NCBI RefSeq assembly: GCF_002575655.3 | Contig: NC_053035.3 | Span: 381,463,792 to 381,527,791, forward strand | Length of the DNA stretch: 64,000 bases | Origin: Aegilops tauschii subsp. strangulata | Lineage: Eukaryota > Streptophyta > Magnoliopsida > Poales > Poaceae | Direction: 5' to 3' | Part shown: positions 46,220-58,059 of the stretch, in pieces | Numbering within the stretch: position 1 is the first letter of the stretch | Layout: each line of letters begins with the position of its first letter | The notes under the pieces: generated by a model | Seen by the model: the letters and a program-made list of their open reading frames with translations, nothing else | Database searches by the model: none | What the model was told of the DNA's origin: nothing | Program-made: the position numbers and the translations under genes

Positions 46220-47756
46220 TGATACGTCTCCAACGTAGTCTATAATATATGAAGTATTCATGCTATTATATTATCTATCTTGGATGTTTAATGGGCTTTT
46301 ATATGTTGTTTTATATGATTTTTGGGACTAACCTATTAACCTAGAGCCCAGTGCCAGTTTCTGTTTTGTCCTTGTTTTTGAGTTTTGCAGAAAAGGAATA
46401 CCAAATGGAGTCCAATTGACGAGCCAATTTTTGATGATTTTTTATGGACCAAAAGAAGACCACGGAGCATCAGAGTTGGGCCAGAAGAGTCCCGAGCTGC
46501 CCACGAGGGTGGGGGCGCGCCCACCCCCTGGGCGCGTGGGCCTGCCTCGTGGACAGCTCGGGCACCTCCTTGACGTGAGACTGACGCCAAAAATTCCTAT
46601 AAATACAGAAACCTCGGAAAATTAACCTAGATCGGATGTTCCGCCGCTGCAAGCCTCTGTAGCCACGAGAAATCAATCTAGGCCCTCTCCGGCACCCTGC
46701 CGGAGGGGGCCATCATCACCGGTGGCCATGGAGGAGTATCCCAGAGGGGCCATCATCACCATGAAGGCCAAGGACCAGAGGGTGGAGGCCATGGAGGAGG
46801 AAGCACAAGGGGGAGAACCTCTCCTCCTCTCTCTTGGTGGCACCGAAGTGCCATCAAGAGGGGAATCATCGCCGCGGTGATCGTCTTCATCAACATCACC
46901 ATCATCATCACCATCCTCATCTCTTTTACGCGGTCCACTCTCCCGCACCCCGCTGTAATCCCTACTTGAACATGGTGCTTTATGCCACATATTATGATCC
47001 AATGATGTGTTGCCATCCTATGATGTTTTGAGTAGATATCTTTTGTCTATGGGTTGATTGATGATCTAGATATGTATGAGCTGTATGTTTTACTTTGATG
47101 GTGTCCTATGGTGCCCTCCGTGTCGCACAAGCGTGAGGGGTTCCCGCTGTAGGGTGTTGCAATACGTTCATGATTCGCTTATAGTGGGTTGGTGAGTGAC
47201 TGAAACACAAACCCGAGTAAGAGGGATTGTTGCGTATGGGAATAAAGAGGGCTTGATGCTTTAATGCTATGGTTGGGTTTTAGCTTAATGATCTTTAGTA
47301 GTTGCGGATGCTTGCTAGAGTTCCAACCATAAGTGCATATGATCCAAGTAGAGAAAGTATGTTAGCTTATGCCTCTCCCTCATATGAAACTGCAATAGTG
47401 ATTACCGGTCTTGTTAACGATTGCCTAGGACAACTCCACACACCGACCCATCATTATTCCACACTCGCTATTTATAATATTTAGTAATATATTCTAACTT
47501 TATGATAACAGCAACTAGTTTTATATTTTAGCTCTCTGATATCATGCAAAGTTATCCTCTTCATACCCACAACATAGTTTTATTTCTCGTTTCTAGTTGG
47601 AAGCAAACGTTCGGTGTACGTAGAGTCGTATCAGTGGCAGATAGGGCTTGAGAGAATATTGATCTTACCTTTAGCTCCTTGTGGGTTCGACACTCCATAC
47701 TTATCACTTCCACCTTTGGAAATTGCTACGACGATTCCCTACACTTGGGGATTATC
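46220..47756 (+). repeat. Element C, 5' LTR (1537 bp)
   Basis: It starts TGATACGTCTCC and ends GGGGATTATCA. A TATA box TATAAATA lies at 46598-46605. Confidence 0.93.
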
Positions 47757-47767
47757 ACGCTCTTTTC

Positions 47768-47785
47768 TGGCGCCGTTGCCGGGGA
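47768..47785 (+). other. Primer-binding site of element C, tRNA-Asp
   Basis: TGGCGCCGTTGCCGGGGA, a perfect match, eleven bases after the LTR. Confidence 0.92.
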
Positions 47786-49099
47786 ACAATAGCGTGGGGT
47801 TGATATTCTCGTGTGTGCTTGTTTTCTTTCTTCACTAAGTAGATTTTTTTTCCTTTTGGTTCTGTTTAGTTGTGGTTGAAACATACAAAAAAAATTAAAA
47901 GAATGAAAATACAAAAAAAATATTTGCCTTTCATGCCTGAAAAGTTTTTCAAGAAGAGAAGTGATTGGAAAGTTATGCATTGAAGAAGTGAGGGTCGACC
48001 TTGAGCACTTGTGTTCATGCTCACGGAAAAAATGTAGAATTTTTCATGGAAGTTTCTCTGTAAATAATTATCCCCTTGTATATATCCATTGTATTATAAA
48101 AATAATGTGCCAAGCTTTGGTTTTAGGATGATTAGATTGCTTGTTTACTTTGTGCAGAACAAAAACAGAAACTTTGGCTGTAGTGCATGAATTTACATTT
48201 TTAACTGGAAAGTCAAATGGGTATGAAACTTTTTGCACATTACTTCTGTGCAAATTTTAAAATTTTCAAATTTAGTTCATAATTTTAGGAGTTACAGAAG
48301 TTTACCAAACTTCCAGATTACTACAGACTGTTCTGTTTTTAACAGATTCTGTTTTGCGTGTGTTGTTTGCTTATTTCGACGAATCTATGGCTAATATCGG
48401 GGGGTATGAACCATAGAGAAGTTGTAATACAGTAGGTTTAACACCAATATAAATAAAGAATGAGTTCATTATAGTACCTAAAGGTAGTGATTTGCTTTAT
48501 TACACTAACGGATCTCACAAGTTTTTGTTTAAGTTTTGTGTGGATGAAGTGTCCGAAGGTCGAGGAGCTATCAATATGAGAAGAATAAAGAGAGGCAAGA
48601 GTTCAAGCTTGGGGATGCCCAAGGCACCCCAAGTAAATATTTCAAAGGATACTCAAGCATCTAAGCTTGGGGATGCCCCGGTTGGCATCCCATCTTTCTT
48701 CTTCAACAAATATCGGTATACCTCGATTTTTGCTTTGTTCACATGATTTGTGTCTTTTGTGTTTTTGTTTTTCCTTTAAGAACCATGCTAGCATGAGATA
48801 GCCCTTCATTGATTTATAAAATACTTCACGTGCTTCACTTAAATCTTTTAAGTATGATCTTATAGAATTGCTCTTTGTGCTTCACTTAAATCTTTTGAGT
48901 ATGTTTTCATAGAATGCTTCATGTGCTTCACTTAAACATTTTGAGCTTGGATATTGGTTAGTCTATATTAATTGTAGAATGCTCCACGAACTTCACTTAT
49001 ATCTTTTGGAGTATGAATAATACTATAATTTAAAGTGGGTTTGGAAGAGTGTCAAATTTAGGAATTAGTGATCCCACTATTTTGGAGAGTGTTGAATCT
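47786..49099 (+). other. Element C, 5' internal non-coding region
   Basis: No gene is seen. It holds the paired polypurine motifs at 48605-48618 and 48663-48676. Confidence 0.6.
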
Positions 49100-49480
49100 T
49101 AGTGTGATATTTATGAAAGTGGATTTGGAAGAGTGTCAACTTTAGCTAGTAATGATTCCACTATTTCGGAAGAGGTTCCAATTGAGTATGAGAACAAATT
49201 TGCTATCCATGATGCTACTGAAAATTATTATGAGGGAGGAATACATGCTTGTAGGAGTTGCAATAATATCAAGTTTCCTCTCTATGTGCTTAAAGTTTTG
49301 AAGTTATACTTGTTTTGCCTTCCTATGCTAGTTGACTCTCGTTCCCATAAGTTGTGTGCTCACAAAATCCCTAGGCATAGGAAGTTGACTAGAATCAATT
49401 GTGCTAGTCATATTCTTCATGATGCTCTCTTTATGTTTCAATTATTACCTTTTATGTGAGCATCATTGAAATCATCATGC
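49100..49480 (+). pseudogene. Conserved acidic ORF, shortened copy in element C
   Basis: The frame 49133-49459 preserves SGFGRV-like sequence just upstream, then STISEEVPIEYENKFAIHDA, ENYYEGGIHACRSCNN, YVLKVLKLYLFCLPMLVDSR and CASHILHDA. The central FVEFAPT block present in A and B is deleted in frame. Function unknown. Confidence 0.5.
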
Positions 49481-51750
49481 CTAGCTAAAAGGCATTAAAG
49501 AAAAGCGATTGTTGTGAGACAACCCAATATTTACCCTTACTGTTTTTGTGTGTTTACATGATTGATCTACTGTAGTAATCATGTTTTATAGCTTTTGTTT
49601 CAATAAAGTGCCAAGTAAGACCTTTGGGAAGACTTGGGTGAAAGTTAATGTGATCTTGCTGTAAAAAACAGAAACTTTGCGCTCACGAGAATAGATGTCA
49701 TTTTTTACAGAGGAGTGATTTTGAGTTGATTCTTTTTGCAGAAGATTAATAGACAAATTCCTCACGTCCACCAATTTATTTAATAATTTTTGGAGTAGCA
49801 GAAGTATGGTTATTGTTCAGATCATTACAGACTGTTCTGTTTCTGACAGATTCTGTTTTCATTGCATAGTTTGCTTGTTTTCTAGTTTCTATGGCTTATA
49901 TTCCTCAATATAAATTGTAGAAATGATATGGTACAGTAGGCATTGTGTGAGAACAATTATGAAACTTGTCCTTGATAGTACCAAAGTGAATGATTTACTC
50001 TTTATCATACTAACCTATCTCACGAAGTTTTGTTAAGTTTTGTGTGATTGAAGTTTTCAAGCTTTGGGTGAGATATCGATATGAGGAGAATAAGGAGTGG
50101 AAAGACCCTAAGATTGGGGATGCACAAGGCACCCCAAGTTAATATTCAAGGAAGACTCAAGCGTCTAAGCTTGGGGATGCCCCGGAAGGCATCCCCTCTT
50201 TCGTCTTCAAAACTATCGGTATACCTTACTAGGAGCTATATTTTTATTCGTCACATGATATGTGTTTTGCTTGGAGCGTATTTTCAATTTTACTTGCTGT
50301 TTGAATAAAATCATTGGATCTGAAATATTGAATGAAAAAGAATCCTCCCATGGCTATTTAATTATTTGACTACTCAGTGTTCTTCACTCATATTTTTTGG
50401 AGTAGTTTGTCATTTACTCATGTGCTTCATGTATATCCTATGAGTAAATGGTTGAATAAATTGAATGTCATAAATCTGAATTTATATATGTTTCATATGC
50501 TTATAACATGGGGAGTAATGACTTCACACAAAATAAGTATAGGTAGTAAACTTATTGAAAGTTAGCAAACGTAGAATTGGTCACTTGAACAATTCATGAA
50601 AGAATATTGAAGGAAGAGGGATTTCACATATAAATATACTATCTTGGACATCTTTTGTAATTGTGAGCACTCATTAAAATATGACATGCTAAAAGGTTGA
50701 TGTTGGACAAGGAAGACAACGTAATGGGTTATGTTTTCTTATATCTGAAATAAAGTATATTGTCATGGATCGCCCAACACGTTGAGCTTGCCTTTCTCCC
50801 TCATGCTAGCCAAATTCTTTGCACCAAGTAGAGATACTACTTGTGCTTCCAAATATCCTTAAACCAAGTTTTGCCATGAGATTCCACCATACCTACCTAT
50901 GGATTCAGTAAGATCCTTCAAGTAAGTTGTCATCGGTGCAAGCAATAAAAATTGTCCTCTAAATATGTATGATTGACTAGTGTGGAGGAAATAAGCTTTA
51001 TACGATCTTGTGATGTGGAAGAAATAAAAGCGACGGACTGCATAATAAAGGTCCATATCACAAGTGGCAATATAAAGTGACGTTCTTTCGCATTAAGATT
51101 TTGTGCATCCAACCCTGAGAGCGCATGGCAACCTCTGCTTCCCACTGCGAAGGGCCTATCTTTTACTTTTATCTCTTAACCTTATGCAAGAGTCATGGTG
51201 ATTTTCACCTTTCCTTTTTACATTTTATCCTTTGGCAAGCCCATTGTGTTGGAAAGATTCTGATATATATATATCCAATTGGATGTAAGGCATCATGAAC
51301 TATTATTGTTAACATTACCCTTGAGGTAAAAGGTTGGGAGGCGAATCTATAAGCCCCTATCTTTCTCTATGTCTGATTAAAACTTTGAACCCATAAATAT
51401 CGCGTGAGTGTTAGCAATTGTGAAAGACTAAATGATAGTTGAGTATGTGGAGTTTGCTAAATCAAAGCTCTGACATAGACTCTTCCTGAAAATAAGATGA
51501 ATTGTAATTGTTTGATGACTGATAACACGGTTTGTTAGTTTTCAAGAAAGTTTATGATCTATACTTTAACATGTGAATAGCTTGTTACTTGATCATGAAA
51601 AGTTTTCTGAGATGAGCTACTGTTATGACATATAATGATGCTAGAAAAAGTGATTGGAATTATCATTGATCAAACTTAAGCACTTGCTAGCATTCACACT
51701 TCATAAATTATTATTTTTATCATTTACCTACTCGAGGACGAGCAGGAATT
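49481..51750 (+). other. Element C, 3' internal non-coding region
   Basis: No gene is seen. It holds a second pair of polypurine-like motifs at 50110-50123 (one mismatch) and 50167-50180. It is colinear with the reverse complement of the internal regions of A and B. Confidence 0.6.
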
Positions 51751-51764
51751 AAGCTTGGGGATGC
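51751..51764 (+). other. Polypurine tract of element C
   Basis: AAGCTTGGGGATGC abuts the 3' LTR. Confidence 0.8.
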
Positions 51765-53291
51765 TGATACGTCTCCAATTTATGAAGTATTCATGCTGTT
51801 ATATTATCTATCTTGGGTGTTTAATGGGCTTTTATATGTTGTTTTATATGATTTTTGGGACTAACCTATTAACCTAGAGCCCAGTGCAGGTTTCTGTTTT
51901 CTCCTTGTTTTTGAGTTTTGCAGAAAAGGAATACCAAACGGAGTCCAATTGACGAGCCAATTTTTGATGATTTTTTATGGACCAAAAGAAGACCACGGAG
52001 CATCGGAGTTGGCCCAAAAGAGTCCCGAGCTGCCCACGAGGGTGGGGGGCTCGCCCACCCCCTGGGCGTGTGGGCCTGCCTCGTGGATAGCTCGGGCACC
52101 TCCTTGACGTGAGACCGGCGCCAAAAATTCCTATAAATACAGAAACCTCAGAAAATTAACCTAGATCGGAAGTTCCGCCGCCGCAAGCCTATGTAGCCAC
52201 GAGAAATCAATCTAGGCCCTCTCCGGCACCCTGCCGGATGGGGCCATAATCACCGGTGGCCAGGTAGGAGTATCCCGGAGGGGCCATCATCACCATGAAG
52301 GCCAAGGACCAGAGGGTGGAGGCTATGGAGGAGGAAGCACAAGGGGGAGAACCTCTCCTCCTCTCTCTTGGTGGCACCGGAGTGCCATCGAGAGGGGAAT
52401 CATCGCCGCGGTGATCGTCTTCATCAACATCACCATCATCATCACCATCCTCATCTCTTTTACGCGGTCCACTCTCCCGCACCCCGCTGTAATCCCTACT
52501 TGAACATGGTGCTTTATGCCACATATTATGATCCAATGATGTGTTGCCATCCTATGATGTTTTGAGTAGATATCTTTTGTCTATGGGTTGATTGATGATC
52601 TAGATATGTATGAGCTGTATGTTTTACTTTGATGTTGTCCTATGGTGCCCTCCGTGTCGCACAAGCGTGAGGGGTTCCCGCTGTAGGGTGTTGCAATACG
52701 TTCATGATTCGCTTATAGTGGGTTGGTGAGTGACTGAAACACAAACCCGAGTAAGAGGGATTGTTGCGTATGGGAATAAAGAGGGCTTGATGCTTTAATG
52801 CTATGGTTGGGTTTTAGCTTAATGATCTTTAGTAGTTGCGGATGCTTGCTAGAGTTCCAACCATAAGTGCATATGATCCAAGTAGAGAAAGTATGTTAGC
52901 TTATGCCTCTCCCTCATATGAAACTGCAATAGTGATTACCGGTCTTGTTAACGATTGCCTAGGACAACTCCACACACCGACCCATCATTATTCCACACTC
53001 GCTATTTATAATATTTAGTAATATATTCTAACTTTATGATAACAGCAACTACTTTTATATTTTAGCTCTCCGATATCATGCAAAGTTATCCTCTTCATAC
53101 CCACAACATAGTTTTATTTCTTGTTTCTAGTTGGAAGCAAACGTTCGGTGTACGTAGAGTCGTATCAGTGGCAGATAGGGCTTGAGAGAATATTGATCTT
53201 ACCTTTAGCTCCTTGTGGGTTCGACACTCCATACTTATCACTTCCACCTTTGGAAATTGCTACGATGATTCCCTACACTTGGGGATTATCA
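51765..53291 (+). repeat. Element C, 3' LTR (1527 bp)
   Basis: It starts TGATACGTCTCC and ends GGGGATTATCA. The TATA box is at 52132-52139. Relative to the 5' LTR it lacks about a dozen bases just after the start. Confidence 0.93.
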
Positions 53292-53560
53292 GTAATCATC
53301 AGTGAACTGCTTTGGAAGGGCCTGAAAACAAGGATGTGCATAAATATCTTCTCTATATTGGAAATGGGGCAAAGGAATAAAAATGGCAAGGTATAATAGT
53401 TAGTACCATCCTGTAGTGAACTGATGTCTTCTTCATTGTGCAGACAATGATCTTGCTGTTTTTTGTCGCTAATTTCTTTATCCTAACAATCTTTCTGAGT
53501 TTCTTGACTTGCTGATATTCACGGACAACTCATTTCCCCATATGCAAAAAGGGTCGAACA
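53292..53560 (-). pseudogene. B3-domain gene, 5' exons and an intron
   Basis: On the minus strand a reading frame with KKLATKNSKIIVCTMKKTSV-like residues ends in ATG at 53407. A GT...TTTTCAG intron of 85 bases (53406-53322) follows, and the next exon starts at 53321 with ALPKQFTDDY, the LPKxF start of B3 domains. Reading in phase 0 across the intron gives the expected first strand of B3 before ALPKQF. The 5' limit is unclear because a stop lies near 53543 in this frame; an acceptor in between is possible. Similarity is to plant REM/ARF/VRN1-class B3 domains in general. Confidence 0.6.
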
Positions 53561-53702
53561 GTGGGTCAAAACCTCTGATAGCAGGACTTACATGTGCACG
53601 ACCAAATTGTTAAAAACCTAAATATTAGACTGGTTCCTATAATTGCACAATAATGTGCTTTTAGACAAAGGACCATGCATGTGTAAACCTCGATTGTAAA
53701 CC
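53561..53702. other. Short spacer before the second CACTA end
   Basis: Possibly the intron or 5' region of the B3 gene. Nothing else is recognised. Confidence 0.3.
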
Positions 53703-56700
53703 CACTACAAGAAATATGTCAACTAGTGACCTTCTATCAGTGACCTTGGAAGAACAGGTCATAGATCTATGACCATTTGAGACCAATTGGTCAAAAGCTG
53801 TTCGGGGGGCTCCAAACCCTAAACTATAACGACCATTTTGGTCAGAAAGGTCGTAATTTCCTTACACGAAATGGTCATAAAGCATATAGCAACTGGTCCG
53901 CTGCCTTATTTCTAGCTGATCATGACCAATATAGATGGTCATAACCTTGTAAATTGTGGTGGGTTGCTATGACTAGGCGCCACCTCATCAGTTTTGCCTA
54001 TGTGTCATGTCCATGTGTCAGTTTTTGCCCTAGGTTGTGAAGCAACCTATATTTCTGTCATTCCCAAAATTCCCAAAAAAATCTCATAAATTCTTTGGGT
54101 CATATCTTTGTCAAATATGTCAAAAACCTTCCTCGCCTAGTTAAAATATAGTTCAACAATATTCATTTTCCTATTCTGTTCAGAACAGCACTTTGTGAAG
54201 GAAGTGCTATTTTTATATTCTTGATTGCCCTCGAAAAATTTGGGCACTCTTTCCTATCCAAACCATTGCCTCATGACAAAATTCAGCTCCATTTGCCAAG
54301 TAAATCTTCCTCGGCAAATTTCCAAAGTTTTTGTCCACCTAGAAGCATTGTGAAGGAAGTACTAGCTATGCACATCCAAATGGCATGAAATTTATACAGT
54401 GCCTTCGTATGCCCAAATTATCACCCTCCTCCAAATTGCAGCTCAATCAAATCATCTATGTGAGCCCAGCTTCAATTTTTATTTTTTGTCCAGATTGGCA
54501 CATTGCAAAGCAAGTGCCATCTAAACTCCTCCATTTGAGCTGAAAATTTGCCAAGACAGTCTCCCTAGTATATGATCATCCTCAGCCAAAACTCAGGCCC
54601 ATTGGCCTTGTGAATTTCCCGTACCGCTAATCAAACACTTGGCTGCTAATTCATGTTTGAGCATAGTTCGGTCTCCTCGTGAGATTCTTCTGTTGTTATT
54701 TTCTTCCAAGCATCTACCTGGGGAGTACCAAATCTACTAGACATGCCTAGGCTTCCCAAAACGCATGGCAACGCCACGGTCACGCGGTGACCATGCGGCG
54801 GGCATGCGAGTCTACGCGCTTTGGAGTTGGGGCCCTAGGCGACCGTCCAAACCTCAACGTATCACCACCAAACCATGTATTTATGCTTAAATAGATAGTT
54901 ATGTACCTAGAAATGATTTTTGGAAAAAATAAAGAGCAAACTATAAGGCAGTTGCAGTTCAAATTTGACCCGCTTCCTACTGAATCGGCAGAAATTTGTC
55001 TTTTTACCAGAGGTGGATAAATTTTTTTTACACCCAAACATTTTGTCAATTGTGCATTAAACATGGCCTAGTATTTTATAAAATTGATTTGGTCCATTTT
55101 TGCAACAATTATTTGGTAGTTCCTTCACAAAAAAACCTCATTTCGGGCACTCAAAAAATGGAAAATGATATTTCCGTGCAAAGAAAATGAAAACTCCCTT
55201 TGGCAACATTGTTTGCAATTACAAGATGCACCGTTGTGCACAATATGAGATCATTTGAACAAACTATGCCATGAATGTGGCCATAAGATTGATAATTTGG
55301 GTTGAAAGCCATGAATCTTCACACATGATAGCTCATTTCTGAGAACACTTTTTTAAAATAATTGCCGTATTACAAGTTTATTATTTTTCCTGGTAACTTA
55401 GTCACATATAATGACACAATGCGAAGGTTTTCCAATTTTTTGATTTTTTTAAATTTTTATGCCCGTTACAAAATGCGGTCAAAACGGCGGGAATGACTGT
55501 TCATAGCTAGTGGTTGAATCTTGGAATTTTTTTTGTGTTTCTCTGATTAAATAGATACTTAAGTAACTAGAAATGATTTTTTAAAAAAATAAAGAGGAAA
55601 CTATGAGGTAGCTGCAGTTCAAATTTGATCCGCTTCCTACTGAATCGGCGGAAATTTGTCTTTTTGACGAGAGGTGGATAAAAGCTTTTGACACCCAACC
55701 ATTTGGTCAATGTGCATTAAATATGGCCTAATATTTTAGAAAAATGATTTGGTCAAATTTTGCAACAATTATTTGGTAGTTCCTTCACAAAAAAATACCA
55801 TTTTGAGCACTCGAAAAATGGAAAATGAATTTTTCGTCCAAAGAAAATGAAAGCTGTCATTCCAATATGCACCCTTGTGCACAATATTAGATCATTTGAA
55901 CAAACTATGCCATGAATGTGGCCATAAGATTGAGCATTTGGGTTGAAAGCCATGAATCTTCACACATGATAGCTCATTTTTGAGAACACTTTTTTTACAA
56001 TAATTGCCGTATTACAAGTTTATTATTTTTCCTGGAAACTTGGTCACATATGATGACACAATGCGAAGGTTTTCCAATTTTTTGAATTTTTTATGCCCGT
56101 TTCAAAATGCGGTCAAAACAGCGGGCTTGACCGTTCCAAGCTAGTGGTTGAATCTTGGAATTTTTTTTGGTGTTTCTCTGATTAAATAGATACTTATGTA
56201 CCTATAAATGATTTTTGGGAAAAATAAAGAGCAAACTATGACGCAGTTGTAGTTCAAATTTGACCCGCTTCCTACTGAATCGACAGAAGTTTGTCTTTTT
56301 CACCAGAGGTTGATCAAATCTTTTGACACCCAACCATTTGGTCATTTGTGCATTAAATATGGCCTAATATTTTAGAAAATTGATTTGGTCCAATTTTGCA
56401 ACAAATATATGGTAGGTCCTTCACAAAAAACCTCATTTTGGGCTCTCGAAAAATGGAAAATGATTTTTTCGTTCAAAGAAAATGAAAACTTCCTTAGGCA
56501 ACATTGTTTGCCATTCCAATATGCACCCTTGTGCACTATATGAGATCATTTTAACAAACTATGTCATGAATATGGCCATAAGATTGATCATTTGGCTTGA
56601 ATGCCATTGATCTCCACACATGATAGCTCATTTATGAGAACACTTTTTTAAAAGAATTATCGTATTACAAGTTTATTATTTTTCCTGGTAACTTGGCCAC

Positions 56701-57179
56701 ATATAATGACACAACACGAAGGTTTTCCATTTTTTTCATTTTTTTTGAATTTTTCATGCCCGTTTCAAAATGCGGTCAAAACGGCAGGCATGATCGTTCC
56801 TAGCTAGTGGTTGACTCTTGGAAAACTTTTGGTGTTTCTCTAATTAAATAGATACTTTTGTACTAAGAAATGATTTTTGGGAAAAATAAATAGCAAACTA
56901 TAAGGCAGCCGCAGTTCAAATTTGACCCGCTTCCTGCTCAATCGGCAGAAATTTGTCTTTTTGACGAGAGGTGGATAAAAGTTTTTGACACCCAACCATG
57001 TGGTCTATTATGCAGTAAATATGGCCTAGTATTTTTAAAAATTGATTTGGTCCAGTTTTACAACAAATATATGGTCGGTCCTTCACAAAAAAAACTCACT
57101 TTGGACACTCAAAAATTATTTTTAGTCAACTACGACCAATTTAGATGGTCATAACGCCGTACTGCATTCTGATTGGTCC
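53703..57179 (+). mobile_element. CACTA-like transposon end with subterminal GGTCATA repeats
   Basis: It starts CACTACAAGAAATATGTCAA, a typical CACTA terminus. Subterminal repeats containing GACCAATTTAGATGGTCATA-like units occur at 53740-53960 and again at 57126-57155. Between them sit about 0.9 kb of unassigned DNA and a large tandem array. No transposase frame is visible, so it is probably non-autonomous. The other terminus was not located. Confidence 0.65.
54889..57117. repeat. Tandem array, unit about 660 bp, ~3.4 copies
   Basis: Units begin at 54889, 55549, 56184 and 56846, each with AAATAGATA followed by CTAGAAATGA or variants, giving spacings of 660, 635 and 662. They share internal landmarks such as CGCTTCCTACTGAATCG, ATGGCCTA and GTGGCCATAAGATTGA. 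The last unit is truncated at about 57117. No ORF is conserved among units. Confidence 0.9.
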
Positions 57180-58059
57180 GTGGACGTATCACGCGGATCA
57201 TGCATCAAATACCGTCAGATGCTCGCGGATCCAACGGCTGTCCTCAACCCTTCCACACCAACCCCAAAACCCTATATGGTCATTTTGCATCCACCCCCCG
57301 CCTCCTTTCTTTCCAGTTTCCACATCCATCCATCGATCCCATTCCAGATCCCCCGTCTCCTCGCTGTCTCGCCCGATCGAGAGAGCTCACCTCCTCCCTT
57401 CCAGATCCATCGCCGCCGCCACCTCCCTCCGGCGGAGCTCGACATCGTTCATGGCCTCACCACCCAACCGAACCAACCAGCCCACCACACACCCTCACCT
57501 CGTTACCGACGCGCCGCCGCCGTCCCCCACGAATGGTGCCGTCCCCATGATCTGGATCCCCAAGAACCAGCCGCTGGCGACCGCATCCACTCCGCCACCG
57601 GCGCCACCTCCACTCCCCTCCCCTCCCATCCCCTTCCTGGTTGGAGATCCGCTCCTCTCCAATCCCACCCGCGCTCCACTGCCGAACCCTACACGCGCGC
57701 ACGGCAGGGGCCGCCCCGATCTGTGAGATGTGGCGCAACCGCGTGTCGCGGGGCCTCCGGGAGGCAAAGGCCGCCGCCGCATCCAGGCGCTTTTCCACCA
57801 CCTCACTATCCCCTCTTCCTCCTCCCGTGCCCCCAAATCCAGCCCCGCCGCCGAGCACATCTGCCTCGCCGCCGGCGACTCCGCCCTCTACCCCGCTGTC
57901 GGCTCCCCCACCATCTGCTCCTCCCCTCCCCTCCAGACCGACTCGACCTAGGCTGGCCGCGTCGTCCAGATCCGTCGGCATAGGAGGAGGAGGCGCCTCC
58001 TCCCACCGCCACAGCGCCCTCCAACCTTCTCTCCTTCCTCGCGCGCGCCCGGACCCTAG
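57180..58059 (+). pseudogene. GC-rich captured gene-like sequence of unknown origin
   Basis: It looks like a 5' untranslated region plus coding start: CT-rich leader, then Pro/Ala-rich frames. One frame starting near 57727 (MWRNRVSRGLREAKAAAASR, RFSTT) looks like a mitochondrial targeting peptide but degenerates into low-complexity proline codons. No family is assigned. It is contiguous with the S-adenosylhomocysteine hydrolase fragment and probably part of the same capture. Confidence 0.35.

Larger units (their letters stand above)
46220..53291 (+). mobile_element. Non-autonomous gypsy-like element C (tRNA-Asp PBS), intact ends
   Basis: LTRs 46220-47756 and 51765-53291 are flanked by a perfect 5-bp duplication GTAAT (46215-46219 and 53292-53296). 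The internal region (47757-51764) has a perfect PBS and PPT but no recognisable pol. It is related to A and B but inserted in the opposite orientation. By eye the LTRs differ by a small indel near the start and roughly one to two percent of positions, so it is the youngest-looking of the three. Confidence 0.93.

Noticed and set aside
46834..47031. ORF with a run of histidines, and its twin at 52368-52565
   Set aside because: A CATCATCAC-type trinucleotide stretch in the two LTRs of element C; it is duplicated only because the LTR is.
54889..57117. CRISPR-like repeat array
   Set aside because: Units are ~660 bp in direct tandem with no short repeat-spacer pattern, and the DNA is clearly plant.
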